64,000 bases of DNA. Source: Gnetum montanum. Lineage: Eukaryota; Streptophyta; Gnetopsida; Gnetales; Gnetaceae. How positions within the stretch are numbered: position 1 is the stretch's first letter; each line of letters begins with the position of its first letter. The translations under genes were made by a program, and so were the position numbers. The stretch is from assembly GCA_015680685.1 (NCBI GenBank), contig MNCI01002923.1:776872-840871 (forward strand), read 5' to 3'. Positions 32,895 through 43,684 of this stretch are shown one piece after another. A model generated the notes under the pieces. That model was not told where the DNA came from and made no database searches. It saw only the letters and a list, made by a program, of their open reading frames with translations.

Positions 32895-32940
32895 TTCTCA
32901 CTTTAACTCAAGGATGAGTTTTCATTCAGTTGTGGGGGTA
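32895..32940 (+). other. B polypurine tract
   Basis: ACTCAAGGATGAGTTTTCATT is followed by TGTGGGGGTA abutting the 3' LTR. The same context occurs in A and D (minus strand). Confidence 0.85.
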
Positions 32941-33776
32941 TGATGAGTCATGAATTGTTGGCTACAATATTGCAACCATGAACCACATATGCGATATTGC
33001 AGCCTAGACGTGATATCGGATACACGATATCATGGCCTATCTCCTCATCTATAAATAAGAGGTAGGTGGATTTTGTTTAAAATCTAGTTTTATTATTAAC
33101 ATAGGGACATTTTTTCATTTTTCCTCTCAAACCTTTCTCCCAGTGCATGCCCAAAGTATGATGATTATAATTGTATGACATCCTTATTTGAGTGTGATGT
33201 ACTTGGACATGTACATGACCGACAATAAAGATCGAGATTACTTCATCATTGCAGCATTCACTTAGCTTAATTATTTAATTGTTATTGTTATTTATTGCTT
33301 TCTTAGTTAATATCTCTCTACCCTTATCTCCTAGTAACGTAGAATGCATATGACTTAATCACAAGTATTTAAGTGTGACTACTTGGTAACCCAGTAGCGT
33401 ACCTAGGACATGTGCTTGGTAATCCCAGTGGTATTCATGCACGAGGTCCAAGATGTGTACAGATGATTAAGGAGCGGATGCTCATTGCACTTAGGCTAGT
33501 TTATATTCTCTCTCATCTTCTCTCTCTCCTAGGTTAGTTGATATATTTCCCATCATACCCAGAAGTAGCATAAGTGTAGGAACACATCATACACCTCACT
33601 CTAGAGTAAAACATATGTGAAAAAGCTAATACTAGTCTAGGTGGTAATATAGCGAACTACAATCTACAAGTAATTGTCTAGATACCACAACTAGTCCTTC
33701 TGCAGAGTTTGACCAGATCATGCATGAAGCACTCGTATTCATATGGTTAAGTGTAGGGGTACCTTGCCACTCATCA
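32941..33776 (+). repeat. B 3' LTR
   Basis: 836 bp, TGATGAGTCATGAATTG to CCACTCATCA, matching 17928-18766. Followed by TSD CTTTC at 33777-33781. Confidence 0.93.
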
Positions 33777-33781
33777 CTTTC

Positions 33782-34155
33782 CTTTATTATGGACATGTTT
33801 AATCTCCATGGCAGCATCTCTCTTTACTTTCTTCTTAGTGAGTTGATAGGACCTTGTCATATATTTGGTCACATGATACTTTTCAAGTATCTTACTTTGA
33901 TGCATGCCCCTTAGAGCTGCCTGAAGCATGATGGGTGCTGAGCTCTCCAAAGGTAGAACAATGTTACCTTGAAGATCTCCCCACCTTAGTTTCTTGTCTT
34001 GGTGAAAGATGAAAGTAAAATTAAATTAGTAAGGATCATGATGAGCATATGAGATCCTTACTTACATTAGCATACTCCATTCTTCTTTTTCACTAATATC
34101 GTCATTGCCCCTTTTTGTCTCTTTGGTAGGTGATGATGTATCTTTGTTTGAAGTC
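33782..34155 (-). pseudogene. D gag, N-terminal part
   Basis: Minus-strand start MTSNKDTSSPTKETKRGNDD (ATG about 34155, some 130 bp after the primer site), continuing EKEEWSML before stops. It is separated from the remaining gag at 17927 by B. It matches the start of E gag (YNEEDWSVP) in position and character. Confidence 0.6.
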
Positions 34156-34282
34156 ATGTTGTGGTTTAAGAAATTCAGTTAAGTATGCTTACTTTTGAAG
34201 TTATTAAAGGATTATGAATTTTTAACTCTGATTTTCCAATACAATAGACTTTGTGAAATCAATTACTCAACACATTAATACA

Positions 34283-34301
34283 TCCTCAGCAATGGTGCCA
34301 A
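34283..34301 (-). other. D primer-binding site, tRNA-Asp type
   Basis: On the minus strand TTGGCACCATTGCTGAGGA follows the LTR end CTACTCATCA directly, as in A, B and F. Confidence 0.7.
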
Positions 34302-35178
34302 TGATGAGTAGTGGAGTAATCCAACACCCAACCATACAAGTCACAGGCAATCATGTGTGACTTGATTGTAATTCATGGATGAGGTAATGTTAATAAGCTA
34401 GTAATCGGTTTAAGTCTATGATCATTATCTTTCCACATGGAGCTAGTGAAGTCTAATTGTATGCTTTAGCTCACCCGTAGGTATATGATATCTAATGTTT
34501 ACTAGCCATTATGACTTCTAGCAACATGGTGAAAATGGAAATAATTTCTAATTAAAAGTAAAATAAGTAACAAATCTATTCTAGTCTAAGGTAATGAATA
34601 TCTATTCTTGATTTCCCATACACATCTTGGGCTTATTGTAATTGTTACTAGGATTACCAAATAGCTTGCTATTGGGCAAATGAAGCAATAATACTATTGG
34701 ATTACCAAACAATCATACTTTATGCTCAAAATTAGCCATATCCATTCCGCATAATAACAATAGTAAAAGTAAAGTGTACTTTGGAAAAGTAAATTATTAA
34801 GCTAGAAAACAGGAAATATTATTCTAAGAAAAACAAGAAACTAGGATAATATTGGAATAGTATGAAATAGCTTGATCTTTATTGTCGATAATACTTATGC
34901 CCAAGTATAAGATGCTCAAATAAAGATGTCATTCACTAAATCACACTACATTGTGGGCACTTATCCTAAGTACAAAAAATAAAACTGCAAGAGTTTTGTT
35001 GCTAGTGGAATGAAACTTCTCTAGATTGTGCACCCAAGTATTGTATTTATAAGGCTGCACACATCCCATGATATTGTATCAATCATGACATAGCATGTGC
35101 TATGATATTGAATAAATGACATTGTTGACATGATATTGTTATTATGATATCATTGGTGATGAAAAATTGACTTTATCA
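34302..35178 (-). repeat. D 5' LTR with TATA box
   Basis: 877 bp, plus-strand ends TGATGAGTAGTGG and GACTTTATCA. The minus-strand U3 has CCAATGATATCATAATAAC and further ATATCAT repeats, then TATAAATA (plus-strand TATTTATA at 35044-35051). Flanked by TSD CATAC at 35179-35183. Confidence 0.93.
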
Positions 35179-35183
35179 CATAC

Positions 35184-35366
35184 ATCTTAGTAAGAGTTAA
35201 ATCATATATTTTACACCTCACTAACTCTAAGTAGGAACATAACAATCATTAACATTTTATCAACTCACTAGTATACTTACATTTTCTATCAATGGATTAT
35301 GATCTAGTCACACAAAAGTACTTGTAACTTATATGGTTGAGTGTTGGAATTCTCTATCGCTCATCA
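35184..35366 (+). repeat. E 5' LTR, right fragment
   Basis: Matches 43500-43684 of the E 3' LTR: AGAGTTAAATCATATATTTTA, ACTCACTAGTATACTT, GTGTTGGAATTCTC, TCGCTCATCA. D lies between it and the left fragment at 1018-1208. Confidence 0.85.
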
Positions 35367-35387
35367 TTGACATCATTTTAAGGATGT
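35367..35387 (+). other. E primer-binding site, degenerate
   Basis: TTGACATCATTTTAAGGATG follows the LTR end, a decayed version of the TTGGCACCATT...AGGA sites of D and F. Confidence 0.5.
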
Positions 35388-35510
35388 ATTAGTGTTTGCT
35401 AGTTACTTGATTTTACACAATTCATTGTATCAAGTATCGTCATTCATATTTTTCATACTTAGAATAAGTTTTCAAATATACATATATTTAAGCATCAACC
35501 AACTTACAAT

Positions 35511-37980
35511 GGCTTCCATATCTTAAGAACAATCTCCAGCTACCATTAATCTTAATGAAAGTAACAATAAAGATTATAATGAAGAAGATTGGAGTGTACC
35601 GATGCAAACAAGAATCTCATATGCTTAGTTGATTCTTATTATCCTAATTTCACATTCATTTTCTAATAAGATGAACAATTCAATTGAGGAGACTTACAGG
35701 GCAACATTGTCTTATCACCAAAACAGTCAACATCATCTATGCTTCATGCAATCATCCTAAGATCAAATCTTGTTCATTTACAAGAAGGGTACTAAGTTAC
35801 CAAAAACATGACCATGCCATATTAGCCAACAAAGGCTGAAGAAAGAATGAATGATATTATAGTTGCAAGATATGAATAAGAGAAAGGAAAGAAAGCACCA
35901 CAAACAGTCATATTTACTAAGAAAGAAGATGATCCATATAAAGTTGAAAAGTCTTACAAAACTTATAGGTCCAGTTCTTAAATACCAGTAATATGCATTG
36001 AAGATCCTATGAAAAAAATGTTATGTTTAGCTCTTGTAGAAATTATGAGAAGAGATGAGATAGACTCTAGAATTAGGGAGAAGTTATGGTCTAAAACAGT
36101 TGATAAATCTAGAAGATATGAATTTAGAAGCAAGAAGAGGAGAACTATCCATCATTGTCATCCAAATCCATCATCCTCTTTATCACACATTCATAAACAC
36201 TAACATGGGAGAACAAGGGAAAGGAGAAGGGATCATGAGAGACATGCCAATAAAAGAAGACATCCCAAGGAAGTGAAAGATGAAGAAGAAGAGAGAGAAA
36301 GATAAATCAAGCATAAAAGAAGAGAACACCATGAACATCAAAGGGATCATAACTACGTTAAAGCATACAAACCTAAAGACTATGAAGAACCCCTACTAGC
36401 CACTTGAAGTATGAACAATATTAGGAAAGTAGTGTACGTATATACTAGGTATTTAAGGGATAATCTCATCAAGTGACTTGACATGAATAACATTCCAAAG
36501 TTTAAAGGAGGACATAATGCAAATCTACAACATCACCTCCAAGCCTTCTATGTTGCATGTGTCCTACAAAACACAGAGAATGATTAGCAGAAATTAAATT
36601 TATTTCTAAAATACTCATAAAAGAAAAAAATAGTTAATATAGGTCCTTAGAGAAAAATCAATTAGAAGATGGAGTACTATGTTAAATCTCTTGAATGAGA
36701 AATATCAAGTTTATTCCAAAGTTTCAAATTTAAAAAAGAAAATCTAAGGATGAAAACATAGGACACATAAATCCCTTGATGTAGCAATGGAAAAATACTA
36801 TTCATTATTATGTAGATGTCTAGGCCATGAATTTTCTTAAAGGAAACAACTACAACATATCATTAATGGGTTAAGGAACAAAACAAGAGAGCTCCTTTGA
36901 GTGTATGCCCAAGGTAGATTATTAGAGATGATAGCTCATCAAATTCAAAGGTTACTAGATCAAGTAGTGAAGGAAGGAGAGGAGCCGTACAAAAAAGAGT
37001 TAGATATTAGAAAAAGAGATGTAAGGATATGTGAAACACATGAAGAAGAAACATTAGAAGATGTGATCCAGCGAAAGACTCTACCTATTTAAAAATTAGT
37101 GGATGATATGGCAAAAAAGGTAGAGAAAATGTGAAACTCTGTGGATGAAATGTTTACCATAGCACTAAAGATAATAGAAGAGAAAACTAAAAAGCCTTCA
37201 ATAGAAATAAAAAAAAAGAAGAATATAAAGGATAATAGACTTGAGAATTATAAAAATAAAGGGAAAGCTACTATAGTAGATGAAGTTACAGACTCAATTT
37301 CTAAAGATGACACTAGTTGTAAAGTGTACTAGTATGAACACCCTAAGGGATATTGTTCTATTATGGTCCACTTACAAGAGTTTGGGCCATATGTACTTAA
37401 TTCAAAGTTTGTTAAAATGCAAATACCCAGATGATTACCTTATCCATAAGGTAACTATAGATAGTCCTATCAATAATAGTATTATCCAATTTAGGCTTAT
37501 ACTCAACTATAGGAATAATATCAATAGCAGTGGCAATCAGCATAGTAATGAAGAATATTAGCACCAAGACAATAGTATCCATACCAATAATTAGATCCTT
37601 ATGGATACTATGTATAATGTCTTATATCTCTAGGAAGTACTCCTATTCATACTTCTTCTCTTTATGATCTAGTTAAATATCACAAACCTAAAACCCCACT
37701 CATGGAGTCACAACCTTACATATCTAAATCAACAATAGGTCCATATTATCAAGTTTCCAATTCTTTACCACTAGTATCACTACCTACAATGAAATGGGAG
37801 CTACCAACACAACCTCAATAGAAAAGTGCTACCAGGGTAGTTAGTGTATAGAGAGATGATAATACCAAAATCACTACATGTAAATCTAGAAAATCTCCTT
37901 TCTTTACGACAAGTCCAAAATAGGTTGGTAGAGAAGGAACTCCATCTAACCTTATTCCTCCAATGATAGATCCTTCTGAA
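35511..37980 (+). pseudogene. E gag
   Basis: ATG at 35511 (MASIS, then a stop), followed by NESNNKDYNEEDWSVPMQTR. The core at 36480-36940 includes a counterpart of the MLNLLNEKYQVYSKVSNL type, YYSLLCRCLGHEFS, QLQHIINGLRNKTRELL and VYAQGRLLEMIAHQIQRLLD. A coiled-coil-prone linker (37020-37330: EETLEDVIQRKTLPI, DEMFTIALKIIEEKTKKPS) and a glutamine/proline/tyrosine-rich end follow (37440-37850). Stops and shifts throughout. Same domain order as A and F. Confidence 0.75.
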
Positions 37981-38009
37981 ACCATCATTCTTCCATAACT
38001 AAACCAAAA

Positions 38010-38560
38010 TCTTAAAATTGTTGTGTTAACTCATATAATATTATATTGGATAAAAGTAGGAACTCTTCTTAATAAAATAATATATTCTAGAAGTCCTTTA
38101 AATTATTTACAAATTATTGGAAATTCACCATGCAAAGCTCTACTAAAGTCAAGTTCCAGAGTTAATTTGATATCTCATGAAATATACAAGGCATGGAACC
38201 TTCCACTAGTGAATAGATGTAACATTAGACTAGAGCTTGCAAATAATCAATCATCATTCTTTTAGGATACATAGACGATGTGGTGACTACTATTAATGGA
38301 CAATATTATCTAGTATATTTTCTTGTGATCGATGTAAATAATGATAATGGAGACTTTTCTATCATTATGTGGAGAGCATGGCTTAATACAATTAATACAA
38401 TTGATGCTAAGTTAGAAATGAGAGACTTGTCCTTGAAAATTTTCAAGGAAGATGAGCAAGGAACCATATAGATGCATTACTTATGATGAAGAATGGTAAA
38501 ATTGTAGATTGAAAGTTTAGACTGTTAACATGATCCTAACACCAATCCACACCAAATCTA
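38010..38560 (+). pseudogene. E aspartic protease domain
   Basis: GNSPCKALLKSSSRVNLISH aligns with A (GNEPHKALLDLGSKVNLIL). Lysine replaces the catalytic aspartate, so the enzyme is dead whatever the state of the frame. IYKAWNLPLVNRCNIRLELA follows. After a frame break, LVIDVNNDNGDFSIIMWRAW and EMRDLSLKIFKEDEQGTI complete the C-terminal lobe, with tryptophan in place of glycine in IIMGRAW. Confidence 0.75.
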
Positions 38561-39030
38561 AAAAGCATGTAGGAAAAAAAAAGAATTATCACTAAATCAA
38601 AAGACACTTAGTGGTTAAGAAATGAGAATATGAAACTATCCAAAACATGCATGAAAATATCCAACCCACTTATCAACTCCTATCCCAGGAAAATGACCCA
38701 AATAGAGAATCTATGAAAGGATGTTCTAAACCATGACCATACACTAACAATAAGTAGTGCACATGGAGACTCAAAACCTTAAATTAAGAATAAACAAGAA
38801 AACATATTTGGACTTTCTAAAATGGAAAGACCATATTGTCCAATAATTTATGTATCTTTAAATGATCAAATCTTGATTATCATCAATGTTACATAAAAGA
38901 ATAAATGAAAATATAAATTACTAAGGATAATAAACAAGAGACCTAAAGTGTATGACCATGGGAAGCTATGGTCCATTTTCTAAATACTTACCCATGATTT
39001 TAGTCATGGAAGGTATCCTATCTTGAATCA
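38561..39030 (+). pseudogene. E post-protease tail
   Basis: Nucleotide-level match to the D tail (shared TATCCAAAACATGCATG and AGGAAAATGA segments), closing with KVYDHGKLWSIF and ILTHDFSHGRYPIL. It leads straight into the T-rich start of the non-coding block. RT, RNase H and integrase are missing at the same place as in D. Confidence 0.6.
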
Positions 39031-40315
39031 GGAATTGATAAGTGCATTTTAACTTTTTGTTTCACAACTTTTTAGTTTACAATTTTTGTCATACTTCTTC
39101 CTAAGTTTTTGGTATTTTCTTTATTCTTTAATATCTTTTTTATTCTTTGGTATTTTTCACATTTCTTATCATTTTTTTATTCTTTAATATATTTTAAGCT
39201 CTTTATATAGGAATTTATTCCTTTATATCTTCGACTCTTTTATAATTTTACTATTTTTCATGTATATATTTTTGTTGATTTTTCTAATAAAGTGCTAAGA
39301 GGTAAACAATATGTAGTTGAAATAATGATAATTTCATCCTATGTTATCAAATCATTGAAGAAATAATTCTATATACAATGAGACCACATTGTTCACCTAC
39401 TCATTTTTAATAATAAGAGGTTCTTACCATGTACATAATGCCATTCTTTTTATAAAAAAACTAAAATAAACTTGTGATCATTATACCTAGGTGGAAAGGT
39501 GAAGAACCAATTGGGAATGAAAAGGGTATGACATCAACAGAAATTATGAATTCTTTAAAGCTACTACTATGAGTCTTATTTACACTGTTGAGTTGCAATA
39601 TTTACTTGAGTTCTAATGAAAAAATGAAAGCATGTTCTAAAATAAGTGCTACATTGATATGTCACTAGAAGGACATGTTACCCATGCCTAAGGGTAATCC
39701 TTTGATAAGGTTAACATAGTCATAATATAATAGATGCACATAATAAAACGTTTTTGGGATTCTACTAGAAAGACATGTTACCCATGACTAAAGGTAGGTA
39801 ACTTCTTAGAAATTTTAGGATTTTTTGGACATGCATTGGTTATGAGACTAGAAAGACATGTTACCCATGATTGAAGGAACTCCTCTATCCATTGGCCAAG
39901 TCTCCTTCAAAATAAACTGCATAGTTAATAAATTGGTTTCTTATTCTCCATTTTTAAGTGATGATATTTCTTGTAGTCATAATAGTCTTATGGTTGCTAG
40001 TTTTAGGATGATACAATGAAATGTCACTAGTAAGTGATATGGATTTGGTTTGGATATTGAATGAACAAGCTAATGATCATTTTAATGATACATTACACTT
40101 AGATTTCATTATAATTATGGTAAGAAACCTCACATACCATTTTCTGTAATCTCTACTACTACCATTCCACCTCACCGTTATATATGGTTGTAATTTGATG
40201 GTTTTTTATGATATAGTGTTATTTTCTTATTGGAAAAATACAAACACGTATGTTTTGGAAGACAAGTATGATTTCCATTTAACTTCTTGAGTTACCATGA
40301 ACACTTGTAGACATG

Positions 40316-40371
40316 GTTATACAAAGGCATTAAAGGAAGAACTCTGTTTGGAAAGGATTTCCTTGTATACC
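40316..40371 (+). other. E copy of the conserved hairpin
   Basis: TATACAA (40318-40324) pairs with TTGTATA (40363-40369). Relative to B (TATGCAA / TTGCATA), a G-C pair has become A-T on both arms, a compensatory change. Confidence 0.6.
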
Positions 40372-40675
40372 TCTTGTGGTTCATACTTGATAACTAACTC
40401 CACATCATCTTGTACCTCCTAGATACTTTAGCAATCATTATTATTTTCCTACATATTCACACTCACTCATAAATTCAACAATTTTAACTAAATCATCTCC
40501 TAAACCTTAGTGGACTTAACTTGCCTAAAATCCTTTAACATACTTTTACTATCAAAATCTCATATTCTAAGAAATCATTTATAATCATGAACACTTTGGA
40601 TCATCTTTACATCTTTCGAACTATCCATTTCATCAATTGTTTCCATCAAATTTCACAAAACATTTGAATATTTCA

Positions 40676-40735
40676 AAGGTAATATCATAGATATGATGTT
40701 ACATCTACGATATTCCTCTTATAAAAAGTTATATA
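40676..40735 (+). promoter_or_regulatory. E internal U3-like promoter segment
   Basis: AATATCATAGATATGATGTT and CTACGATATTCC precede TATAAAAAG (40720-40728). The E LTR U3 has AATATTATAGATATGATATC and GTCATAGATATGATATAATG before TATAAATA (42922-42929). It lies about 570 bp upstream of the 3' ORF start. Promoter role inferred. Confidence 0.6.
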
Positions 40736-41304
40736 TGTGCATACACCATTAGAAATTTTTTCATTTCCATCATTTCATACAAGAGGATTTGATGCTATTT
40801 TTCCATCAAAGAATCTTCAAAGCCCAATATCTTTCTCATTACACACCAAATTTGAGCCATTAATGATTTCTTTGGCTCAAAAAGTGATCATCAATCATGG
40901 AGAAGAGTGTTACGTGTAGTTTTTGTAAATTGTGCAAAATTTTTCTAATGTTTAGAAGATCAATTAAGGGTAAGAACCATAAGAAATAATAACATTTTGA
41001 TTTAACATAAGCCAAAAAACTTAATATTTCTTTCCAATTGACCATTTGAATACCTTTTAAATAATAAATCAAAGATAGTGATGGATCACCAAGCTAAAAA
41101 TTATTTTAAAATTGATTTTTCAATTTTTAATTAATATTTTTTTCTAAATTAATAATTTTTTCAAAATTTATAATCCAAATTAAAAATGAAATTAATTATA
41201 TCAAATGTTTTTGATTAGCATCCAAAATCTAATGTAGGGTTATGAATCGTTAGGATTTTTTTTTTGAAATTTTTGGGTAATTTCAAATTTTCTTATGATT
41301 GCAG

Positions 41305-42589
41305 ATGCCACCAAAAAATACTTAATTTTGGGGGACCATCACAATCAAGGGAAAGGAAGCCCAAAATAAGAAGAAGAGGATGAGACATAGAACAAACTCC
41401 TTATGTGAAGCAAGAAGAACAATTATATTCCATCCATTAGATTACACCTAGAGAGTGAATTGTAATGACTACAAGAAAAATTAGTTACCTTGAGAGCTAA
41501 AAGATAAGATCATAAATAACAAATTACACCAAAGTAGCTAACATAATTTAGAAATGAACAATTTGGTCAATTGATGTCTACACAAAAATAGATGAAGATG
41601 GAATGAGAAAATACAATTTGAGATGCTTCAGTAGCAATTGCTTAAACATACATACATGCTAAGGCTATTGTTGCATTAGAAGAAGAGAATAAAAGGATTG
41701 CTACATAAAATTTAAGGTTGATCAACATTGAGCAGTAGAAAAATATGCTTGAAGAAACTATCCATAAATTAAGAGTAGTTTTCTAGAGTCAACCTTAACA
41801 CAAGATAATTGGCCTATGAAAATAAAACCTTATCAATGGAGGAACTATGTGGTATAAGACAAAAGTTGACCATTGAAATCAACCTATGGTAGAATGAGAA
41901 TAACATAAAATACTCAAGGAATATTTTAAAGATCAAGTGGACATGTACAAGAAAATCAATGAGAAAGATATTTAGATTGCTAAAGCCAAAATTAGTTCCA
42001 TTGTGTAGCAAACACCTAATTAGTAACCCATCCTTGACAATATTTTCCTTGTTCACCAAGATGAGCTAAGAATAGACTTGTAGATGAAATACTTGAAACA
42101 ATATATGGGGTAATATATGATATACTAAATTACCCATGTTAATAGTAGGTTAGCCAAGTATAGAATTAGAGCAGCAAGTGGCTATAGTGTATTCCATGTA
42201 TGAAAAGAAGTTTGTAGAAATAAAATATGCATAACAAAAGCTCCACATCATAAAATCTGAGCTCCATGTAGTTAGACCAAAAATATTTTGCAAAGAATTT
42301 GGCTACAAGAATGATTAACTATTAAGAATTATAGAATATGGCTAGAACCTTTGATATAGAAAGAACATAATTTTTAGCATGGTATATCAAGGCCAATAAA
42401 ATGCTCCCATAACTACAATGTCATTGGGAAGTGCTAACACCTACAAACATTGTTGAATTAGCATGGATGATGCATTATCCTAGAATCAAAGAAAAAAAGT
42501 TAAGAGACTTACTAAATAAGTACCAATTCAAAAATTAAAATGACAAAAGAAAAAGGTCAATGGAGGAGCCATCACCACAAGGAACATGA
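41305..42589 (+). pseudogene. E 3' accessory ORF
   Basis: Starts at ATG 41305 directly after a splice-acceptor-like TTATGATTGCAG. In the conserved frame GPSQSRERKPKIRRRG matches the basic N-terminus of F and D. The C-terminal third gives QQVAIVYSMYEKKFVEIKYA, FLAWYIKANKMLP, CHWEVLTPTNIVELAWMMH, IKEKKLRDLLNKYQFK and MEEPSPQGT with stop, matching B segment by segment. It is shorter than F, so a middle part is missing. Many stops. Function unknown. Confidence 0.65.
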
Positions 42590-42814
42590 AGAAGCTATAT
42601 TAAGCTTTGTTTTATCTTTTTTTTTTGTTTTATATTATTTTTAGCATGTGTCAATCATGTGTTGCATGATAATTTTGTAACTTTACTGAAAAAAATATGT
42701 GGCATTATAGTAAATTTAGTTATGTATATATGACATGATGTCAAAGTCTATGTAATCACATAAGTTTATAATGAATTATATTCTTCTTTTTCTAAACTTA
42801 GCAATGAGTTTCTA

Positions 42815-42830
42815 GTTTGTCGTGGGGGCA
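42815..42830 (+). other. E polypurine tract
   Basis: GTTTGTCGTGGGGGCA abuts the TGATGAAG start of the 3' LTR. Confidence 0.8.
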
Positions 42831-43684
42831 TGATGAAGTCAATAACTACAATATTATAGATATGATATCATATCCCAATATACAACGTCATAGATATGAT
42901 ATAATGGGTCATGGCCATGCCTATAAATACGAGTCCATCATTGCATCAAAAATAAATTTTGAACAACACTTAGTGAAATTCCTATATGTGTTTTTGAAAA
43001 GTTAAAGTTAGATATAAATGCCTATAGTATGGTGAATTACAGTTTTACAACATATTTATTTGAGTGAATTGTTCTTGAATACAGTTTATGAATGACAATA
43101 AAGATCAAGATTATTCTTCATCATTGCAACATATCATATAGAATAGATTTACCTTTCTATCTTGTTTACTTTTACCATGTCATTTACATTTACTAAGTCA
43201 TTTAATGTTCTAATGTTCATTAGTAAGGTGGAATAAGTACAACTAGTTTTGAGGATAAAGTGTAACTATTTAGTATTCTAGTAGTGACTTTGCTTGATTC
43301 ACTCATTAGTAAGGTTACTTAGTAATCCTAGTAACAATTACATCAACATAGGATTAGTACGGAAAACCAAGAATGGATACTTATTTTAATAAGATAGAAT
43401 AGCTTTATATTTTCATTATCCTTAGTCAATAGAATTTATATTCATTTCCACAATGTTTACATTTAGCATACTTAAGAGCCAAGAAAATTATTTAATCATA
43501 CACATCAATAAGAGTTAAACGATGCATTTTACAACTTGCTAAGTCTAAGAGGAAAGATAGTGATCATGAACTTTGTATCAACTCACTAGTATACTTCCAA
43601 TGTCCATCCATAAATTATGATCTAGTTGCAAGTGAGTACTTGTGACTTGTATGATTGAGTGTTGGAATTCTCCATCGCTCATTA
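42831..43684 (+). repeat. E 3' LTR with TATA box
   Basis: 854 bp, TGATGAAGTCAATAAC to TCGCTCATTA. U3 has repeated ATAGATATGATAT motifs and TATAAATA (42922-42929). The downstream half matches 1018-1208 and 35184-35366. Confidence 0.9.

Larger units (their letters stand above)
17928..33776 (+). mobile_element. Element B: Athila-like gag plus 3' ORF, host of C
   Basis: A plus-strand insertion in the gag of D, with LTRs 17928-18766 and 32941-33776 and a perfect TSD CTTTC (17923-17927 and 33777-33781). Order: primer site, gag N-terminus and core to 19563, the C insertion, rest of gag (28545-29876), non-coding block, internal U3-like segment, 3' ORF (31860-32748), polypurine tract and LTR. Protease, RT, RNase H and integrase are absent; gag runs straight into the terminal LFSYGRYPPF peptide. 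Without C it would be about 6.9 kb. LTRs are of the A family. Confidence 0.93.
1209..35178 (-). mobile_element. Element D: Athila-like, gag-PR plus 3' ORF, host of A and B
   Basis: D runs on the minus strand between LTRs 34302-35178 (5') and 1209-2084 (3'). It is flanked by a perfect 5-bp TSD, CATAC, at 1204-1208 and 35179-35183. Removing A and B with one TSD copy each leaves about 11.0 kb. Minus-strand order: primer site, gag N-terminus (34155-33782), the B insertion, rest of gag (17927-15800), protease (15770-15128), tail (to 14857), non-coding block, 3' ORF start (12666), the A insertion, 3' ORF remainder (to 2296), polypurine tract and 3' LTR. RT, RNase H and integrase are absent. It landed in the 5' LTR of a related element, E. 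Confidence 0.93.
39031..41304 (+). other. E conserved non-coding block
   Basis: In order: T-rich stretch ending TTTTTCTAATAAAGTG (39050-39297); AAAGGGTATGACATCAACAG (39521-39540); three copies of the CTAGAAAGACATGTTACCCA motif (39664-39686, 39764-39786, 39847-39869); hairpin (40316-40371); internal U3-like segment (40676-40735); candidate splice donor (40970); acceptor (41304). No conserved coding frame. Confidence 0.7.
1018..43684 (+). mobile_element. Element E: Athila-like LTR retrotransposon, outermost of the nest, gag-PR only
   Basis: E is the host of the left-hand nest. Its 5' LTR survives as 1018-1208 plus 35184-35366, split by insertion of D, and its 3' LTR is 42831-43684. Between them, in order: a degenerate primer site, gag (35511-37980), protease (38010-38560), a short tail to about 39030, a 2.3 kb non-coding block, a 3' ORF (41305-42589) and a polypurine tract. 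RT, RNase H and integrase are absent. The first part of the 5' LTR (the counterpart of 42831-43304) is missing on the left, so no TSD can be tested. All frames carry stops, so this is an old copy. It shares LTR type and the protease-to-tail junction with element D. Confidence 0.85.
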
